DNA of 64,000 nt from Methyloradius palustris (GTDB lineage Bacteria > Pseudomonadota > Gammaproteobacteria > Burkholderiales > Methylophilaceae), in assembly GCF_019703875.1 (NCBI RefSeq), contig NZ_AP024110.1:1178001-1242000 (forward strand). Reading direction: 5' to 3'. Shown one piece after another: positions 51,297 to 61,098 of the stretch. Numbering within the stretch: the stretch's first letter is position 1; every line of letters begins with the position of its first letter. The position numbers and the translations under genes are program-made. Below the pieces are notes generated by a model. The model was not told the origin of the DNA. It saw nothing but the letters and a program-made list of their open reading frames with translations, and made no database searches.

Positions 51297-54200
51297 ATGG
51301 TGCATAAGACGAAATTAAAGCGAATTTCGCTCGCAGTATGTTTTGCATTGATGTCTTTGGGGGCGGAAGCAGCTGGCTTAGGTAAGCTAACTGTACTATC
51401 TGGTCTTGGTGAGCCATTAAATGCAGAAATTGAGTTATTGGCGGCGGGCCCAGATGAGCTTTCTTCATTAAGTGCAATCATTGCACCAGAAGAAGCCTAT
51501 AAAGTTCAAGGTATTGAACGCCCTGCGTTGCACAGTACAATCAAAATTGAGATCAAGAAAAGTCCAAGTGGCTCTGCTTATCTCAAGTTAAGCTCTAATC
51601 TGCCAGTATCAGACCCGTATCTTGATATGCTGATTCAAGTCGATTGGTCTAGCGGTCGTTTGTTGCGTGAATACACGCTGCTGCTTGACCCGCCAGGTTA
51701 TTCACAGCCGCCTGTCAGTTTGCCATCAGCGAGCAAGCCAACCATTAGTAAGCCAGTTGTTGTATCACCTGCCAGTATGGCGGATGCTCCAGTAGCTACT
51801 TCAAGTAGTAAACCTGCAAAAGGGGCTAAAAAAAACAGCGCCGCTAGCGCTGCTCCAGTAGCTACGCAGGCAGATGCTCCGCCATCGGATGAATCTAAAG
51901 TAACAACAGCAAAAGGCGACACGCTTTACAGTATTGCCCGCAATGCAAATGTACAAAATGTTAGTCTGGATCAAGTCCTTGTTGGCATATACCAAGCTAA
52001 CAAAGATGCATTCATTGGTAATAACATGAACCGTCTTAAAGTCGGTCAAATCATTCGCGTACCAAGCAGCACAGAATTAGCGGCAATACCGAAAGCAGAA
52101 GCCGCACAAGAGATCAAAGTTCAATCGTCCGATTTCCAGTCCTATCGCAATAAGCTGGCAGGCACGGTTGAAGCAGCCCCAGCAATGTCCGATGATGAAG
52201 GCAAGAAATCATCAGGCGGCAAAATCACTAAGGCTGCAGAAGATAAAGCCACTCCTGTACCAACCGCTCCAAAAGATGTAGTCAAACTTTCAAAAGGTGT
52301 CTCAGCTGATACCAAAGTGTTGCAAGATAAAGTGACTGGCTTGCAGGAAGAAGCAACGGCTAAAGAAAAGACCATCAAAGAATCAAACGACCGTGTCGCA
52401 GCGCTAGAAAAACAAGTTGCTGACATGCAAAAATTGCTGGTCATGAAAAATCAAGCCATGGCTGATGCGCAAAAAAATGCGGCTGCCAATGCGCCATCAC
52501 CAGCATTGCCAAGCAAGCCTGAAGCTACCCCTGTGCCAACTCCAGCAGCGCCAGTCGTTGCGGAGCAGCCAGCCCCGGCGCCAGTAGAAGCACCAAAACC
52601 AGCAGTTCCTGCAGAAGCAGAGAAGCCAGTTGATACAACACCTGCCGCAGTGCCAGCACCAGAAAAGAAACCTGTTCCTGTTAAAAAGTTCACTCCACCT
52701 CCACCGCCAGTTGAAGAGCCAGGGTTGTTTGATGATGTCAACCTACCACTAGTGGGTGGAGCGGGCGGATTCCTAGCCTTGTTAGTAGGCGGTTGGTTGT
52801 TCTTGCGTAATAAGCGCAGGCGCAGTTTGGATGGTTTCGAAAAAGACATACTGACTTCTGGTGGTCTAAAAGCTAATACGGTTTTTGGTAACACACTTGG
52901 CGGTACGGTCGATAGCGGTGATACCTCATTCTTGACTGACTTCTCGCCAGGTACAGGCATGATCGACACGCATGATGTTGATCCAATCGCTGAAGCTGAA
53001 GTCTACATGGCCTATGGACGTGACTCACAGGCTGAAGAAATTCTTAAAGATGCTATTGTAAAAGAGCCGAAGCGCTATGAATTGCATCTTAAGTTGCTAG
53101 AGATGTACGCTGCACGCAAAGATTCATCAGCATTTGAAACGGTTGCTGGCGAACTGTATTCAACGCTAGGCACCACTGACCCAACATGGGCCAAAGTGGC
53201 TACGTTGGGCAGAAGTTTTGAGCCTGATAACCCTCTATATGAAGCTACTGAAGTGTCTGAGTCGCAAGAACTGGGCGTTTCTACCGCTGTTGCTGCAGGT
53301 TTAGTAGCAAGCGAAGTAGCTGTGGCATCTGAGTTGGCGGAAGATACTACACTTGACTTCTCACTAGATTCACCAGAAACCGACTCTGCTGAGACTTCAG
53401 CAGATGCAGTAGAAGATAATGTGCTGGATTTTGATATAGGGACTCCATCAGCTGAAGCTGAGGCAATTGCCGAGTCACATGCTTCGACGATGGAAATGCA
53501 AGCAAGCAAGGCTGAAGAAGACTTCAGTTCCGATGCATTTGATTTAGATATTGGCGAACCAGCAGAGAAACCTGCTGAAAGTAATGATGACTTGGATTTC
53601 CAGTTAGACTTACCTGAAGATGCCGCAACAGATACTGTGCAGCTCGATATGGCAAGCTTTGCGCCAGAAACCTCATTAGATATCGCTTCTGACGTTGTGG
53701 AAGAGCCAAGTCTCGACTTTGATAAGACCATGGTATTGGGCGTGCCAGATTTGGTAGAGGCTGAAAGTAGTCCTGAAATTGACTTTTCTGCCAATCAGAT
53801 CAGTTTTGATCTGCCAGAAATTAAAGAGGCTGAGCCTGAAGTTCAGTCGATTGATGTTAGTGCAGAAACGTTAGATTTGCCTGAGATTGCTGAAGTCTCA
53901 GAACCTCTAGAGTTATCAGTACCAGACTTTGAGAAAACGACGATTACCAGCCTAGATGCTAATGAAATTGATTCCAGTGAAATTAATTTTAGTTCAGCAG
54001 AACAAGATCAGGCTTTCGATTTAGATTTGGATGTGGATTTTGCTAACCTTGAGACTGAAGAAATTACTGTGTCTGAGCTTGCTGAATCTGAGCCAGCTAC
54101 AGTAGAGGATATTGCAGTTCCTGAGATTGATTTGTCAGGCATTAGCCTTGATTTGGATGCGGCGCCTGAACTATCAGATGCGATTGCAAGTTCAGAGTCA

Positions 54201-54350
54201 TCTGAAGTAGATACCAAGCTGGATTTGGTGACTGCTTACATGGATATGGGTGATAACGAAGGTGCCCGTGAATTGTTGGATGAAGTGCTGAAAGAGGGCG
54301 GTGTGCAACAACGCTTAAAAGCACAGGAAATATTGAAGAGCCTGAGCTAA
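51297..54350 (+). CDS. fimV: FimV/HubP-family polar hub protein
   Basis: This 1017-residue FimV-type protein organises the cell pole and type IV pilus/twitching components in relatives. Order of parts: signal peptide (1-25); FimV N-terminal domain (about 25-125, GLGKLTVLSGLGEPLNAEIEL-type start); LysM peptidoglycan-binding domain (about 205-260, GDTLYSIARNANV); a coiled coil (about 340-385); a Pro/Ala-rich stretch (about 395-475); one membrane helix (about 483-503, LVGGAGGFLALLVGGWLFL); a cytoplasmic TPR-like segment (about 560-640); a long acidic region with degenerate LDFDL-PE-type repeats; and the conserved C-terminal FimV helix pair (about 975-1017). In betaproteobacteria it lies between asd and truA, as here. 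Confidence 0.94.
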   Translation: MVHKTKLKRISLAVCFALMSLGAEAAGLGKLTVLSGLGEPLNAEIELLAAGPDELSSLSAIIAPEEAYKVQGIERPALHSTIKIEIKKSPSGSAYLKLSSNLPVSDPYLDMLIQVDWSSGRLLREYTLLLDPPGYSQPPVSLPSASKPTISKPVVVSPASMADAPVATSSSKPAKGAKKNSAASAAPVATQADAPPSDESKVTTAKGDTLYSIARNANVQNVSLDQVLVGIYQANKDAFIGNNMNRLKVGQIIRVPSSTELAAIPKAEAAQEIKVQSSDFQSYRNKLAGTVEAAPAMSDDEGKKSSGGKITKAAEDKATPVPTAPKDVVKLSKGVSADTKVLQDKVTGLQEEATAKEKTIKESNDRVAALEKQVADMQKLLVMKNQAMADAQKNAAANAPSPALPSKPEATPVPTPAAPVVAEQPAPAPVEAPKPAVPAEAEKPVDTTPAAVPAPEKKPVPVKKFTPPPPPVEEPGLFDDVNLPLVGGAGGFLALLVGGWLFLRNKRRRSLDGFEKDILTSGGLKANTVFGNTLGGTVDSGDTSFLTDFSPGTGMIDTHDVDPIAEAEVYMAYGRDSQAEEILKDAIVKEPKRYELHLKLLEMYAARKDSSAFETVAGELYSTLGTTDPTWAKVATLGRSFEPDNPLYEATEVSESQELGVSTAVAAGLVASEVAVASELAEDTTLDFSLDSPETDSAETSADAVEDNVLDFDIGTPSAEAEAIAESHASTMEMQASKAEEDFSSDAFDLDIGEPAEKPAESNDDLDFQLDLPEDAATDTVQLDMASFAPETSLDIASDVVEEPSLDFDKTMVLGVPDLVEAESSPEIDFSANQISFDLPEIKEAEPEVQSIDVSAETLDLPEIAEVSEPLELSVPDFEKTTITSLDANEIDSSEINFSSAEQDQAFDLDLDVDFANLETEEITVSELAESEPATVEDIAVPEIDLSGISLDLDAAPELSDAIASSESSEVDTKLDLVTAYMDMGDNEGARELLDEVLKEGGVQQRLKAQEILKSLS

Positions 54351-54370
54351 TTAAACGCAATATTGAAAAA

Positions 54371-54400
54371 GCCGGGCTTAAGAGCCCGGCTTTTTTATTT
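54371..54400 (+). terminator. Rho-independent terminator after fimV
   Basis: GCCGGGCT and AGCCCGGC pair around TAAG (54371-54390), followed by TTTTTTATTT. It lies 20 bp after the fimV stop and before truA. It is a strong intrinsic terminator on the plus strand. Confidence 0.93.
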
Positions 54401-54453
54401 TTCAAAGTACAAATAATAAATTAATGAACAGTGATCAAGAGGCTAAATAGATA

Positions 54454-55236
54454 ATGCGGATCGCTTTATGTCTTGAATATGATGGCCAGCACTTCTGCGG
54501 ATGGCAGAGTCAGCCTTCTGGCTGTGGCATACAGGATGCCCTTGAAAAAGCATTAGAAGTCTTAGCGTTACATAAAGTCAGGGTAATTGCAGCAGGGCGC
54601 ACTGATACTGGCGTACATGCACTATCGCAAGTTGTGCATTTTGATACCGAAACTATGCGCGCCGAAGACTCTTGGGTGCGCGGTGTGAATGCGCACCTGC
54701 CTAAAACATTGCGGGTTCAATGGGCAAAAGAGGTCGATGCCAGGTTTCATGCGAGGTTTGATGCGCAGGCGCGCAGTTATCAATATTTATTGATTAACCA
54801 AGCAACAGCACCTGCAATCATGTCTGGTAAAGCGGGCTGGTTTCATTTTCCGTTGAATTTAAACCTGATGAGAGAGGCTACAGGTTATTTAATAGGGGAG
54901 CATGATTTCAGTGCTTTTCGGGCCGCAGATTGCCAAGCTAAGTCTCCAGTCAAACATTTATATAATGCAGATATACACGTCGATGGTACTAGCCTGATTT
55001 TTAGTTTCTCTGGCAATGCGTTTTTACATCACCAAGTGCGTAATATGATGGGTGCGTTGATATATGTGGGCAAAGGGAAGTATCCGCCAGACCACATCAA
55101 AACTTTGCTAGAAGCCCGCGATAGAACAGCTTCGCCACCTACATTTTCACCAGATGGCTTATATCTTACAGGCGTTAAATATGACCCCATTTGGAATTTG
55201 CCTAATACTCATCGTCAAATAAAGACCGTCATTTAG
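54454..55236 (+). CDS. truA: tRNA pseudouridine(38-40) synthase
   Basis: TruA converts uridines 38-40 of tRNA anticodon arms to pseudouridine. The 260-residue protein has the catalytic aspartate D51 in AGRTDTGVHALSQVVHF, the start RIALCLEYDGQHFCGWQSQ, and the FLHHQVRNMMGALIYVGKG block. It is followed by trpF after 81 bp, the standard betaproteobacterial order truA-trpF-trpB-trpA-accD-folC. Confidence 0.96.
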   Translation: MRIALCLEYDGQHFCGWQSQPSGCGIQDALEKALEVLALHKVRVIAAGRTDTGVHALSQVVHFDTETMRAEDSWVRGVNAHLPKTLRVQWAKEVDARFHARFDAQARSYQYLLINQATAPAIMSGKAGWFHFPLNLNLMREATGYLIGEHDFSAFRAADCQAKSPVKHLYNADIHVDGTSLIFSFSGNAFLHHQVRNMMGALIYVGKGKYPPDHIKTLLEARDRTASPPTFSPDGLYLTGVKYDPIWNLPNTHRQIKTVI

Positions 55237-55317
55237 AAATTCAATACAAATGTGTGACAGCCATATAGCTTTCGGTTACGCTAGCCATCCTTATTGCAGT
55301 CGCAACATCAAATCAAA

Positions 55318-55947
55318 ATGAGTCAACGAACACGAGTGAAAATCTGTGGCATTACGCGCTTAGAAGACGCCCTCTCTGCAATTGAGCAAGGTGCGGATGC
55401 TATTGGGCTGGTCTTTTATGCTGCGAGCCCGCGTCATGTCAGCATAGCTCAGGCAAAATCAATTGTTGAAAATTTACCGCCATTTATTACCACTGTAGGT
55501 TTGTTCGTGAATGCAACAGAAGCTGAGATTGTAAAAACAATTGAAGCTGTCGGACTCAATTTGATTCAATTTCATGGTGATGAAACCCCTGAGCAGTGTA
55601 AGCAATTTGCATTACCTTATATCAAAGCAATACGCGTCAAATCGGATACAAATTTGGTACAATATGAGGCTGATTTTGAAGACGCCAAAGCACTTCTGCT
55701 TGACACCTATACCGAAGGTTTGGTGGGTGGTACAGGGCAAGTATTTGACTGGTCTCTGATACCAAAAACATTACAGAAACCAATCATACTGGCGGGTGGT
55801 CTTAACTCACACAATGTCAGGCAAGCCGTCGAGCAGGTGCATCCCTATGCAGTTGATGTGAGTGGCGGTGTGGAAGCAAGCAAGGGAATAAAAGATGCAG
55901 CTAAAATCGCTGCATTCATACGAGGAGTAAACGATGCAGTTATATGA
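55318..55947 (+). CDS. trpF: Phosphoribosylanthranilate isomerase
   Basis: TrpF carries out the Amadori rearrangement in tryptophan synthesis. From ATG 55318 it is a 209-residue TIM barrel with VKICGITRLEDALSAIEQG (catalytic Cys), FYAASPRHVS, GLFVNAT, QFHGDET, and the late catalytic Asp in LLDTYTEGLVGGTGQVFDW plus PYAVDVSGGVE. A TTG 24 bases upstream (55294) is in frame but adds a non-conserved leader. Its end overlaps trpB by 14 bases. Confidence 0.95.
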   Translation: MSQRTRVKICGITRLEDALSAIEQGADAIGLVFYAASPRHVSIAQAKSIVENLPPFITTVGLFVNATEAEIVKTIEAVGLNLIQFHGDETPEQCKQFALPYIKAIRVKSDTNLVQYEADFEDAKALLLDTYTEGLVGGTGQVFDWSLIPKTLQKPIILAGGLNSHNVRQAVEQVHPYAVDVSGGVEASKGIKDAAKIAAFIRGVNDAVI

Positions 55948-57136
55948 CATGCCAGATGCGCGCGGCCACTTTGGGCCCTACGGTGGCACCTTTGTCGCAG
56001 AGACATTAGTTGAGGCGCTTGAAGAATTGCGCGTGATGTATGAAAAATATCGTCACGATCCTGAGTTCCTTGCCGAATTTGCCCATGACCTAAAACATTT
56101 TGTCGGTCGTCCAAGCCCTATTTATTACGCAAAGCGCTGGTCTGAGCGAGTAGGCGGTGCACGCATTTATCTTAAGCGTGAAGATTTAAACCATACTGGT
56201 GCCCATAAGGTCAATAATACTGTGGGCCAAGCTTTATTAGCTAAACGCATGGGTAAGCCTAGGGTAATTGCTGAAACAGGCGCAGGGCAGCACGGTGTGG
56301 CTACAGCGACGATTGCGGCGCGTATGGGCCTCAAGTGTGTTGTTTATATGGGTTCTGAAGACGTTAAACGTCAAGCGCCTAACGTATTTCGTATGAAATT
56401 ACTGGGCGCTACTGTAGTGCCTGTCGAAAGTGGCTCCAAGACCCTTAAAGACGCTTTGAATGAAGCAATGCGTGACTGGGTCACCAATATTGCTGATACT
56501 TTTTACATTATTGGCACTGTTGCAGGCCCGCATCCTTACCCGATGATGGTGAGAGATTTTCAGTCTGTGATTGGTATTGAAGCCAAACAGCAGATGCAAG
56601 AGATGATTGGCCGCCAGCCAGATGCGGTATTGGCCTGTGTAGGCGGTGGTTCTAACGCCATGGGTATTTTCTACCCATACATCAATGAGAAAAATGTGCG
56701 CTTGATTGGCGTGGAAGCGGCTGGCCATGGAATTGAAACAGGCATGCATGCTGCGCCATTAACCGCAAATAGCCCGGTTGGCGTTCTGCATGGCAATCGT
56801 ACCTATCTTATGCAGGATGAAGATGGTCAGATTATTGAAACGCATTCTATTTCTGCTGGTCTGGATTACCCTGGTGTAGGCCCAGAACATGCATGGTTGA
56901 AAGATATTAAGCGTGCTGAATATGTAGCCGTTACCGATGATGAAGCGATGGCCGCATTTCATAATTTGTGCAGAACAGAGGGCATTATCCCTGCGCTAGA
57001 AACCAGCCATGCGCTGGCTTATGCCGAGAAATTAGCTGCAACCATGTCGCCTGATCAGGTGATATTGGTGAATCTCTCAGGCCGTGGGGATAAAGACATC
57101 AACACAGTCGCAAACATCTCTGGCATTACGCTTTAA
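55934..57136 (+). CDS. trpB: Tryptophan synthase beta subunit
   Basis: TrpB joins indole and serine to make tryptophan using PLP. The 400-residue protein has GHFGPYGGTFVAETLVEAL, the PLP lysine in NHTGAHKVNNTVGQ, AETGAGQHGVATA, the phosphate loop CVGGGSNAMG and the C-terminal NLSGRGDKD. GAGGAG seven bases before ATG 55934 lies inside the end of trpF, which explains the overlap and suggests coupled translation. trpA follows after 41 bp. Confidence 0.97.
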   Translation: MQLYDMPDARGHFGPYGGTFVAETLVEALEELRVMYEKYRHDPEFLAEFAHDLKHFVGRPSPIYYAKRWSERVGGARIYLKREDLNHTGAHKVNNTVGQALLAKRMGKPRVIAETGAGQHGVATATIAARMGLKCVVYMGSEDVKRQAPNVFRMKLLGATVVPVESGSKTLKDALNEAMRDWVTNIADTFYIIGTVAGPHPYPMMVRDFQSVIGIEAKQQMQEMIGRQPDAVLACVGGGSNAMGIFYPYINEKNVRLIGVEAAGHGIETGMHAAPLTANSPVGVLHGNRTYLMQDEDGQIIETHSISAGLDYPGVGPEHAWLKDIKRAEYVAVTDDEAMAAFHNLCRTEGIIPALETSHALAYAEKLAATMSPDQVILVNLSGRGDKDINTVANISGITL

Positions 57137-57177
57137 TCTAAAATCATTAGTTATTTACACTCAAAAGTTTTCATTTC

Positions 57178-57978
57178 ATGTCACGTATAAAAACATGCTT
57201 TGCCAATCTGAAACAAACAGGTAAAAAAGCACTTATTCCTTACATTACCGCTGGCGATCCACATCCAAAGCATACAATTGATTTAATGCATGCGATGGTT
57301 AAGGCTGGGGCAGATATCATTGAACTTGGCGTTCCATTTTCTGACCCAATGGCAGATGGCCCTGTGATTCAACGTGCCAGTGAGCGGGCTTTAGTACATA
57401 AAGTAGGTTTGCGCTCGGTACTTGGCTTTGTAAAAGAATTTCGTACGCAAAATGCGATTACCCCAGTAGTGTTGATGGGCTATGCGAACCCTATAGAAGC
57501 GATGGGTGTTGAGAAGTTTGCAGATATGGCGCAGTCTGCAGGTGTTGATGGCGTGCTAACTGTGGATTACCCACCAGAAGAATCTGTAGATTTCGTTACT
57601 CTGCTTAAAGCACGTGATATAGACCCTATCTTTTTATTATCGCCGACCACTGAGCCAAGCCGCATTGATACAATCGTGCATCAGGCCAGTGGTTTTGTTT
57701 ACTATGTCTCCCTCAAGGGCGTAACTGGGGCAGGTAATCTGGATATCGCTGAGGTGGCCGATCGAGTTGCAGCAATTAGATTAAAGACTGATTTGCCAAT
57801 TGGGGTAGGCTTTGGTGTGCGTGATGCAGCCACTGCTAAACTGGTTGGTAAAATTGCAGATGCTGTTGTGGTAGGTAGTCGCATGGTGCAGGCTGTTGAA
57901 CAATCAACCGAAGATAATTTGCTGGAAAATGTAAGCACATTGGTTGCTGAGTTGCGCCGTGCCATTGACGAGATTTAA
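57178..57978 (+). CDS. trpA: Tryptophan synthase alpha subunit
   Basis: TrpA cleaves indole-3-glycerol phosphate and passes indole to TrpB through the complex tunnel. The 266-residue TIM barrel has LIPYITAGDP, the catalytic Glu in IIELGVPFSDPMADGPVIQ, the second catalytic Asp in GVDGVLTVDYPPEE, and the phosphate-binding GVGFGVRD and VVVGSRMVQ. trpE, trpD and trpC are elsewhere, the usual split in this group. I see no leader-peptide attenuator in front of trpF. Confidence 0.96.
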   Translation: MSRIKTCFANLKQTGKKALIPYITAGDPHPKHTIDLMHAMVKAGADIIELGVPFSDPMADGPVIQRASERALVHKVGLRSVLGFVKEFRTQNAITPVVLMGYANPIEAMGVEKFADMAQSAGVDGVLTVDYPPEESVDFVTLLKARDIDPIFLLSPTTEPSRIDTIVHQASGFVYYVSLKGVTGAGNLDIAEVADRVAAIRLKTDLPIGVGFGVRDAATAKLVGKIADAVVVGSRMVQAVEQSTEDNLLENVSTLVAELRRAIDEI

Positions 57979-58036
57979 TAAAGCTTGAAATCAACAATAC
58001 ATGCACGCAGTAATGAGAATGCATAAAGGATAAAGC

Positions 58037-58915
58037 ATGAGCTGGTTACAAAAATTACTACCGCCCAAAATTAACCGCGCCGAAGGGCCGGGCAGAAAAT
58101 CTGTACCTGAAGGTCTCTGGAGCAAATGTCCCTCATGCGAGGCTGTCCTCTATCGCACGGACTTGGAAAGTAATGCCGAAGTGTGCCCTAAATGTAGTTA
58201 TCACAATCGCATTTCTGCACGGGCTCGCCTCCATCTTTTGTTGGATGAGGAAGGTAGGTTTGAAATTGGTGCTGAAGTACAGCCAATAGATCCACTAAAG
58301 TTTAAAGATACTAAAAAATATGCGGATCGCCTGAAATCAACACAGGCGGACGTGGGTGAAACCGATGCCCTGATTGTGATGCAAGGTAGTATGAATGCAG
58401 TGCCAGTTGTCATTGCTGCATTTGAGTTCAAGTTCATGGGCGGCTCTATGGGCTCTGTGGTCGGTGAACGATTTGTACGCGGCGTATTAAATGCCATTGA
58501 GAATAAAACACCGTTTATCTGTATCGCAGCGAGTGGCGGCGCACGTATGCAAGAAGGCTTGTTTTCATTAATGCAGATGGCGAAAACGAGTGCTGCGCTG
58601 ACTGCGCTTAGTAAAGCTGGTTTACCTTATATTGCCGTACTGACTGACCCAACCATGGGCGGTGTTTCAGCGAGCTTTGCCATGTTAGGTGATGTGATTA
58701 TTGCTGAGCCTCAAGCTCTGATCGGTTTTGCGGGCCCGCGTGTGATTGAGCAGACCGTACGTGAAACGTTGCCAGAAGGTTTTCAGCGCTCTGAGTTTCT
58801 GGTGGAGCATGGCGCAGTTGATATGATTGTTGACCGCCGTGAAATGCGCGACAGAATTGCTAAATTGGTCACTGGATTGATGCGCAAGCCTGCTATCACT
58901 ACAACTTCTATTTAA
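58037..58915 (+). CDS. accD: Acetyl-CoA carboxylase carboxyltransferase beta subunit
   Basis: AccD is the zinc-binding half of the carboxyltransferase that makes malonyl-CoA for fatty-acid synthesis. The 292-residue protein has a zinc ribbon with C-x2-C (CPSCEAVLY) and C-x2-C (VCPKCSY) near residues 34-56. The crotonase-fold core has FEFKFMGGSMGSVVGERFVRG, CIAASGGARMQEGL, DPTMGGVSASFAMLGD and IGFAGPRVIEQTVRE. Its ribosome site AAAGGA precedes ATG 58037. It sits between trpA and folC. Confidence 0.97.
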   Translation: MSWLQKLLPPKINRAEGPGRKSVPEGLWSKCPSCEAVLYRTDLESNAEVCPKCSYHNRISARARLHLLLDEEGRFEIGAEVQPIDPLKFKDTKKYADRLKSTQADVGETDALIVMQGSMNAVPVVIAAFEFKFMGGSMGSVVGERFVRGVLNAIENKTPFICIAASGGARMQEGLFSLMQMAKTSAALTALSKAGLPYIAVLTDPTMGGVSASFAMLGDVIIAEPQALIGFAGPRVIEQTVRETLPEGFQRSEFLVEHGAVDMIVDRREMRDRIAKLVTGLMRKPAITTTSI

Positions 58916-58945
58916 TCGACCATTCCTAACCCTCAAACGCTCGCT

Positions 58946-60229
58946 GTGGTATCACCTTCAAAGCTGCCAACTGACTTGGTGGGATGGCTCGCCTACATTG
59001 AAGCTCTGCATCCAAAATCCATCGCCATGGGCTTGGACCGTGTAAATAGTGTCAAGCAACGCCTGAATCTTACCAAGAAATTTCCAATTATTATCGTCGG
59101 CGGTACTAATGGCAAAGGCTCTACCTGTGCCATGCTGGAGCGCGTGTACAGTGCGGCTGGTTATCGAGTTGCTTGCTATACATCACCCCATCTATTGGCC
59201 TACAACGAGCGCGTACGCGTTGCTGAGAAGAACGCCAGTGATCAGGACCTATGCTCGGCGTTTGCTGCGGTAGAAGCTGCTAGGCAAGACACGGAACTCA
59301 CCTACTTTGAATTTGCGACATTAGCTGCTTACTGGCATTTTACCCAGTCAACTATTGATATTGCCGTGCTGGAAGTCGGCTTGGGTGGCAGGCTAGATGC
59401 CGTGAATGTGTTTGATCCAGACTGTACCATCGTCACCAGTATTGATCTTGACCATATGGATTTTCTTGGCAATAACCGTGAAAGCATTGCCTATGAAAAA
59501 GCGGGTATATTTCGCAAAGGTATTACTGCTATTTGTGGTGAACCGAATCCGCCCCATACTCTTATTGAACATGCGGAAAAGATACAGGCTGATCTAAAAC
59601 TGATTAATCAAGATTTTTCATTTCAGTCAAAGGGGCAGTCTTGGATTTACAGCGATTTGCTGGAAGAAGTCACGGACTTACCATTTCCAGCCTTGGCGGG
59701 AGACTTTCAGCTGTATAACGCCGCCTGTGTGATAGCGGCTGTACACGCCATGCAAGACCAGTTATTTGTTCCTATTGATCATATTATTGAGGGTTTGAAA
59801 ACGGTTGGCTTGGCTGGACGTTTTCAGAAATTCAATCAGCAACGTACAGTGATTTTAGATGTCGCACACAATCCACATGCCGCTGCTGGCTTAGCACTTA
59901 ATTTAAGTCAGAATGCTTGCAAGGGTCGTACGTTGGGTGTGTTTGCGATGTTGGCAGATAAAGATGTCAGCGGCGTCGTGGAGATACTAAATTCGAAAAT
60001 TGACGTCTGGTATCTAGCTGGCATCAACCAAAAGCGTGGTGCGACTGCTCAACAGTTACAAGCAATCGTTCAAGAGCAAAGCAGTTCAGCTGAGGTACAT
60101 AATTTTGTCGATACCACTGCGGCTTATCGACAAGCCTGTATCGATGCCACTGAAAATGATAGAATTGTCGTATTCGGTTCATTTTTCACAGTGGCCGATG
60201 TCATGAGAATGTTGCCCAGTGCTTCGTAG
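58946..60229 (+). CDS. folC: Bifunctional folylpolyglutamate/dihydrofolate synthase
   Basis: FolC adds glutamate to dihydropteroate and then to reduced folates. The 427-residue Mur-ligase-fold protein has the P-loop GGTNGKGSTCAML near residue 53, YTSPHLLAYNERVRV, EVGLGGRLDAVNV, TSIDLDHMDFLG and DVAHNPHAA. The start appears to be GTG 58946, as no better ATG exists before the conserved block. The gap to accD is 30 bp and to dedD 76 bp. Confidence 0.94.
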   Translation: MVSPSKLPTDLVGWLAYIEALHPKSIAMGLDRVNSVKQRLNLTKKFPIIIVGGTNGKGSTCAMLERVYSAAGYRVACYTSPHLLAYNERVRVAEKNASDQDLCSAFAAVEAARQDTELTYFEFATLAAYWHFTQSTIDIAVLEVGLGGRLDAVNVFDPDCTIVTSIDLDHMDFLGNNRESIAYEKAGIFRKGITAICGEPNPPHTLIEHAEKIQADLKLINQDFSFQSKGQSWIYSDLLEEVTDLPFPALAGDFQLYNAACVIAAVHAMQDQLFVPIDHIIEGLKTVGLAGRFQKFNQQRTVILDVAHNPHAAAGLALNLSQNACKGRTLGVFAMLADKDVSGVVEILNSKIDVWYLAGINQKRGATAQQLQAIVQEQSSSAEVHNFVDTTAAYRQACIDATENDRIVVFGSFFTVADVMRMLPSAS

Positions 60230-60305
60230 TTGTTTTATGGGCATGACGATAGCCCTAGTATAGCTATCGTAACGTTATATCCCGCCAAGAATTAGGACGA
60301 TTTAG

Positions 60306-61076
60306 ATGCCGCCAGACAATGTGAACGAGCAAGAAATCCAGTTTAAAAAGCGTGCGCGCAGGCGCTTGGTGGGTGCAATAGCCTTAGTTTTGCTGATGAT
60401 CACCATCTTGCCGATGGTGTTAGATGACCACAGCAGCAAGCCGCCACAGCAAGAAATCGCGATTACTATTCCTAGCCAAGATGGCGAATTTACCTCCAAG
60501 ATTGTGCCAATTGCACCTGAAACAGCGCCTTTAGAACAGCCGTCATCTAATAACCAGCAAGTGATTGAAACGCCAGTTGACCAGACAACGCTAGCTAAGC
60601 CCGAAACACCTAAAGTAGAAGCACCAGCTAAAACTGAAATGGATAGCCCAGTTAGTTTAACCACCACTGAAGCAGCGAAACCCACAAAGCCTGAACCTGC
60701 TGTAAGCAAACCACAGCCAATTAAAGAGCCTGTCAAAAAAGAAGTTGCAGTAAAAGTAGCACCAGTTAAGGCAGTGCCAGAAAAAGTGACTCCAGCTAAA
60801 GTCGCTGAAGACAAAACTGTGAAGCCAGCCAGTGTCGAAAAACCTGGCACATTTTCACTACAAATTGGCGTGTTCTCTGATGCCGCTAATGTCAAGCAGC
60901 TACAGGATAAGCTGGCCAGCCAAAACTTGAAGTCTTACACTGAAAAACTGCCAACACCAACGGGCGATAAAATCAGGTTACGTGCGGGACCATTCAAGAC
61001 CAAAGCAGACGCAGACAAAGCCTTTAGCAAGGCAAAAGACGTTGGTTTAGTCGGCATGATTGTGGCGAATAAGTAG
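60306..61076 (+). CDS. dedD: DedD-type SPOR-domain cell-division protein
   Basis: This 256-residue inner-membrane protein has a basic cytoplasmic start, one membrane helix (about 19-37, LVGAIALVLLMITILPMV), a long Pro/Lys/Glu/Ala-rich periplasmic linker (about 45-178), and a C-terminal SPOR domain (about 180-256, FSLQIGVFSDAANVKQLQDKL, RLRAGPFKTKADADKA). SPOR domains bind denuded septal glycan, and DedD promotes septation. The folC-dedD-cvpA-purF order is widely conserved. Confidence 0.9.
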   Translation: MPPDNVNEQEIQFKKRARRRLVGAIALVLLMITILPMVLDDHSSKPPQQEIAITIPSQDGEFTSKIVPIAPETAPLEQPSSNNQQVIETPVDQTTLAKPETPKVEAPAKTEMDSPVSLTTTEAAKPTKPEPAVSKPQPIKEPVKKEVAVKVAPVKAVPEKVTPAKVAEDKTVKPASVEKPGTFSLQIGVFSDAANVKQLQDKLASQNLKSYTEKLPTPTGDKIRLRAGPFKTKADADKAFSKAKDVGLVGMIVANK

Positions 61077-61098
61077 CATTGCAAACGTGTGAATCACG

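Noticed and set aside
53075..53794. Long open frame antisense to fimV
   Set aside because: It is Ser/Ala low-complexity, created by the acidic Asp/Glu codon pattern of fimV on the other strand.
55237..55317. Tryptophan leader-peptide attenuator before trpF
   Set aside because: No Trp-codon-rich short ORF and no terminator hairpin are present in the gap.
60302..60895. Thr/Ser/Gly-rich open frame antisense to dedD
   Set aside because: Mirror of the Pro/Lys/Glu/Ala linker of DedD; no ribosome site and no domain.
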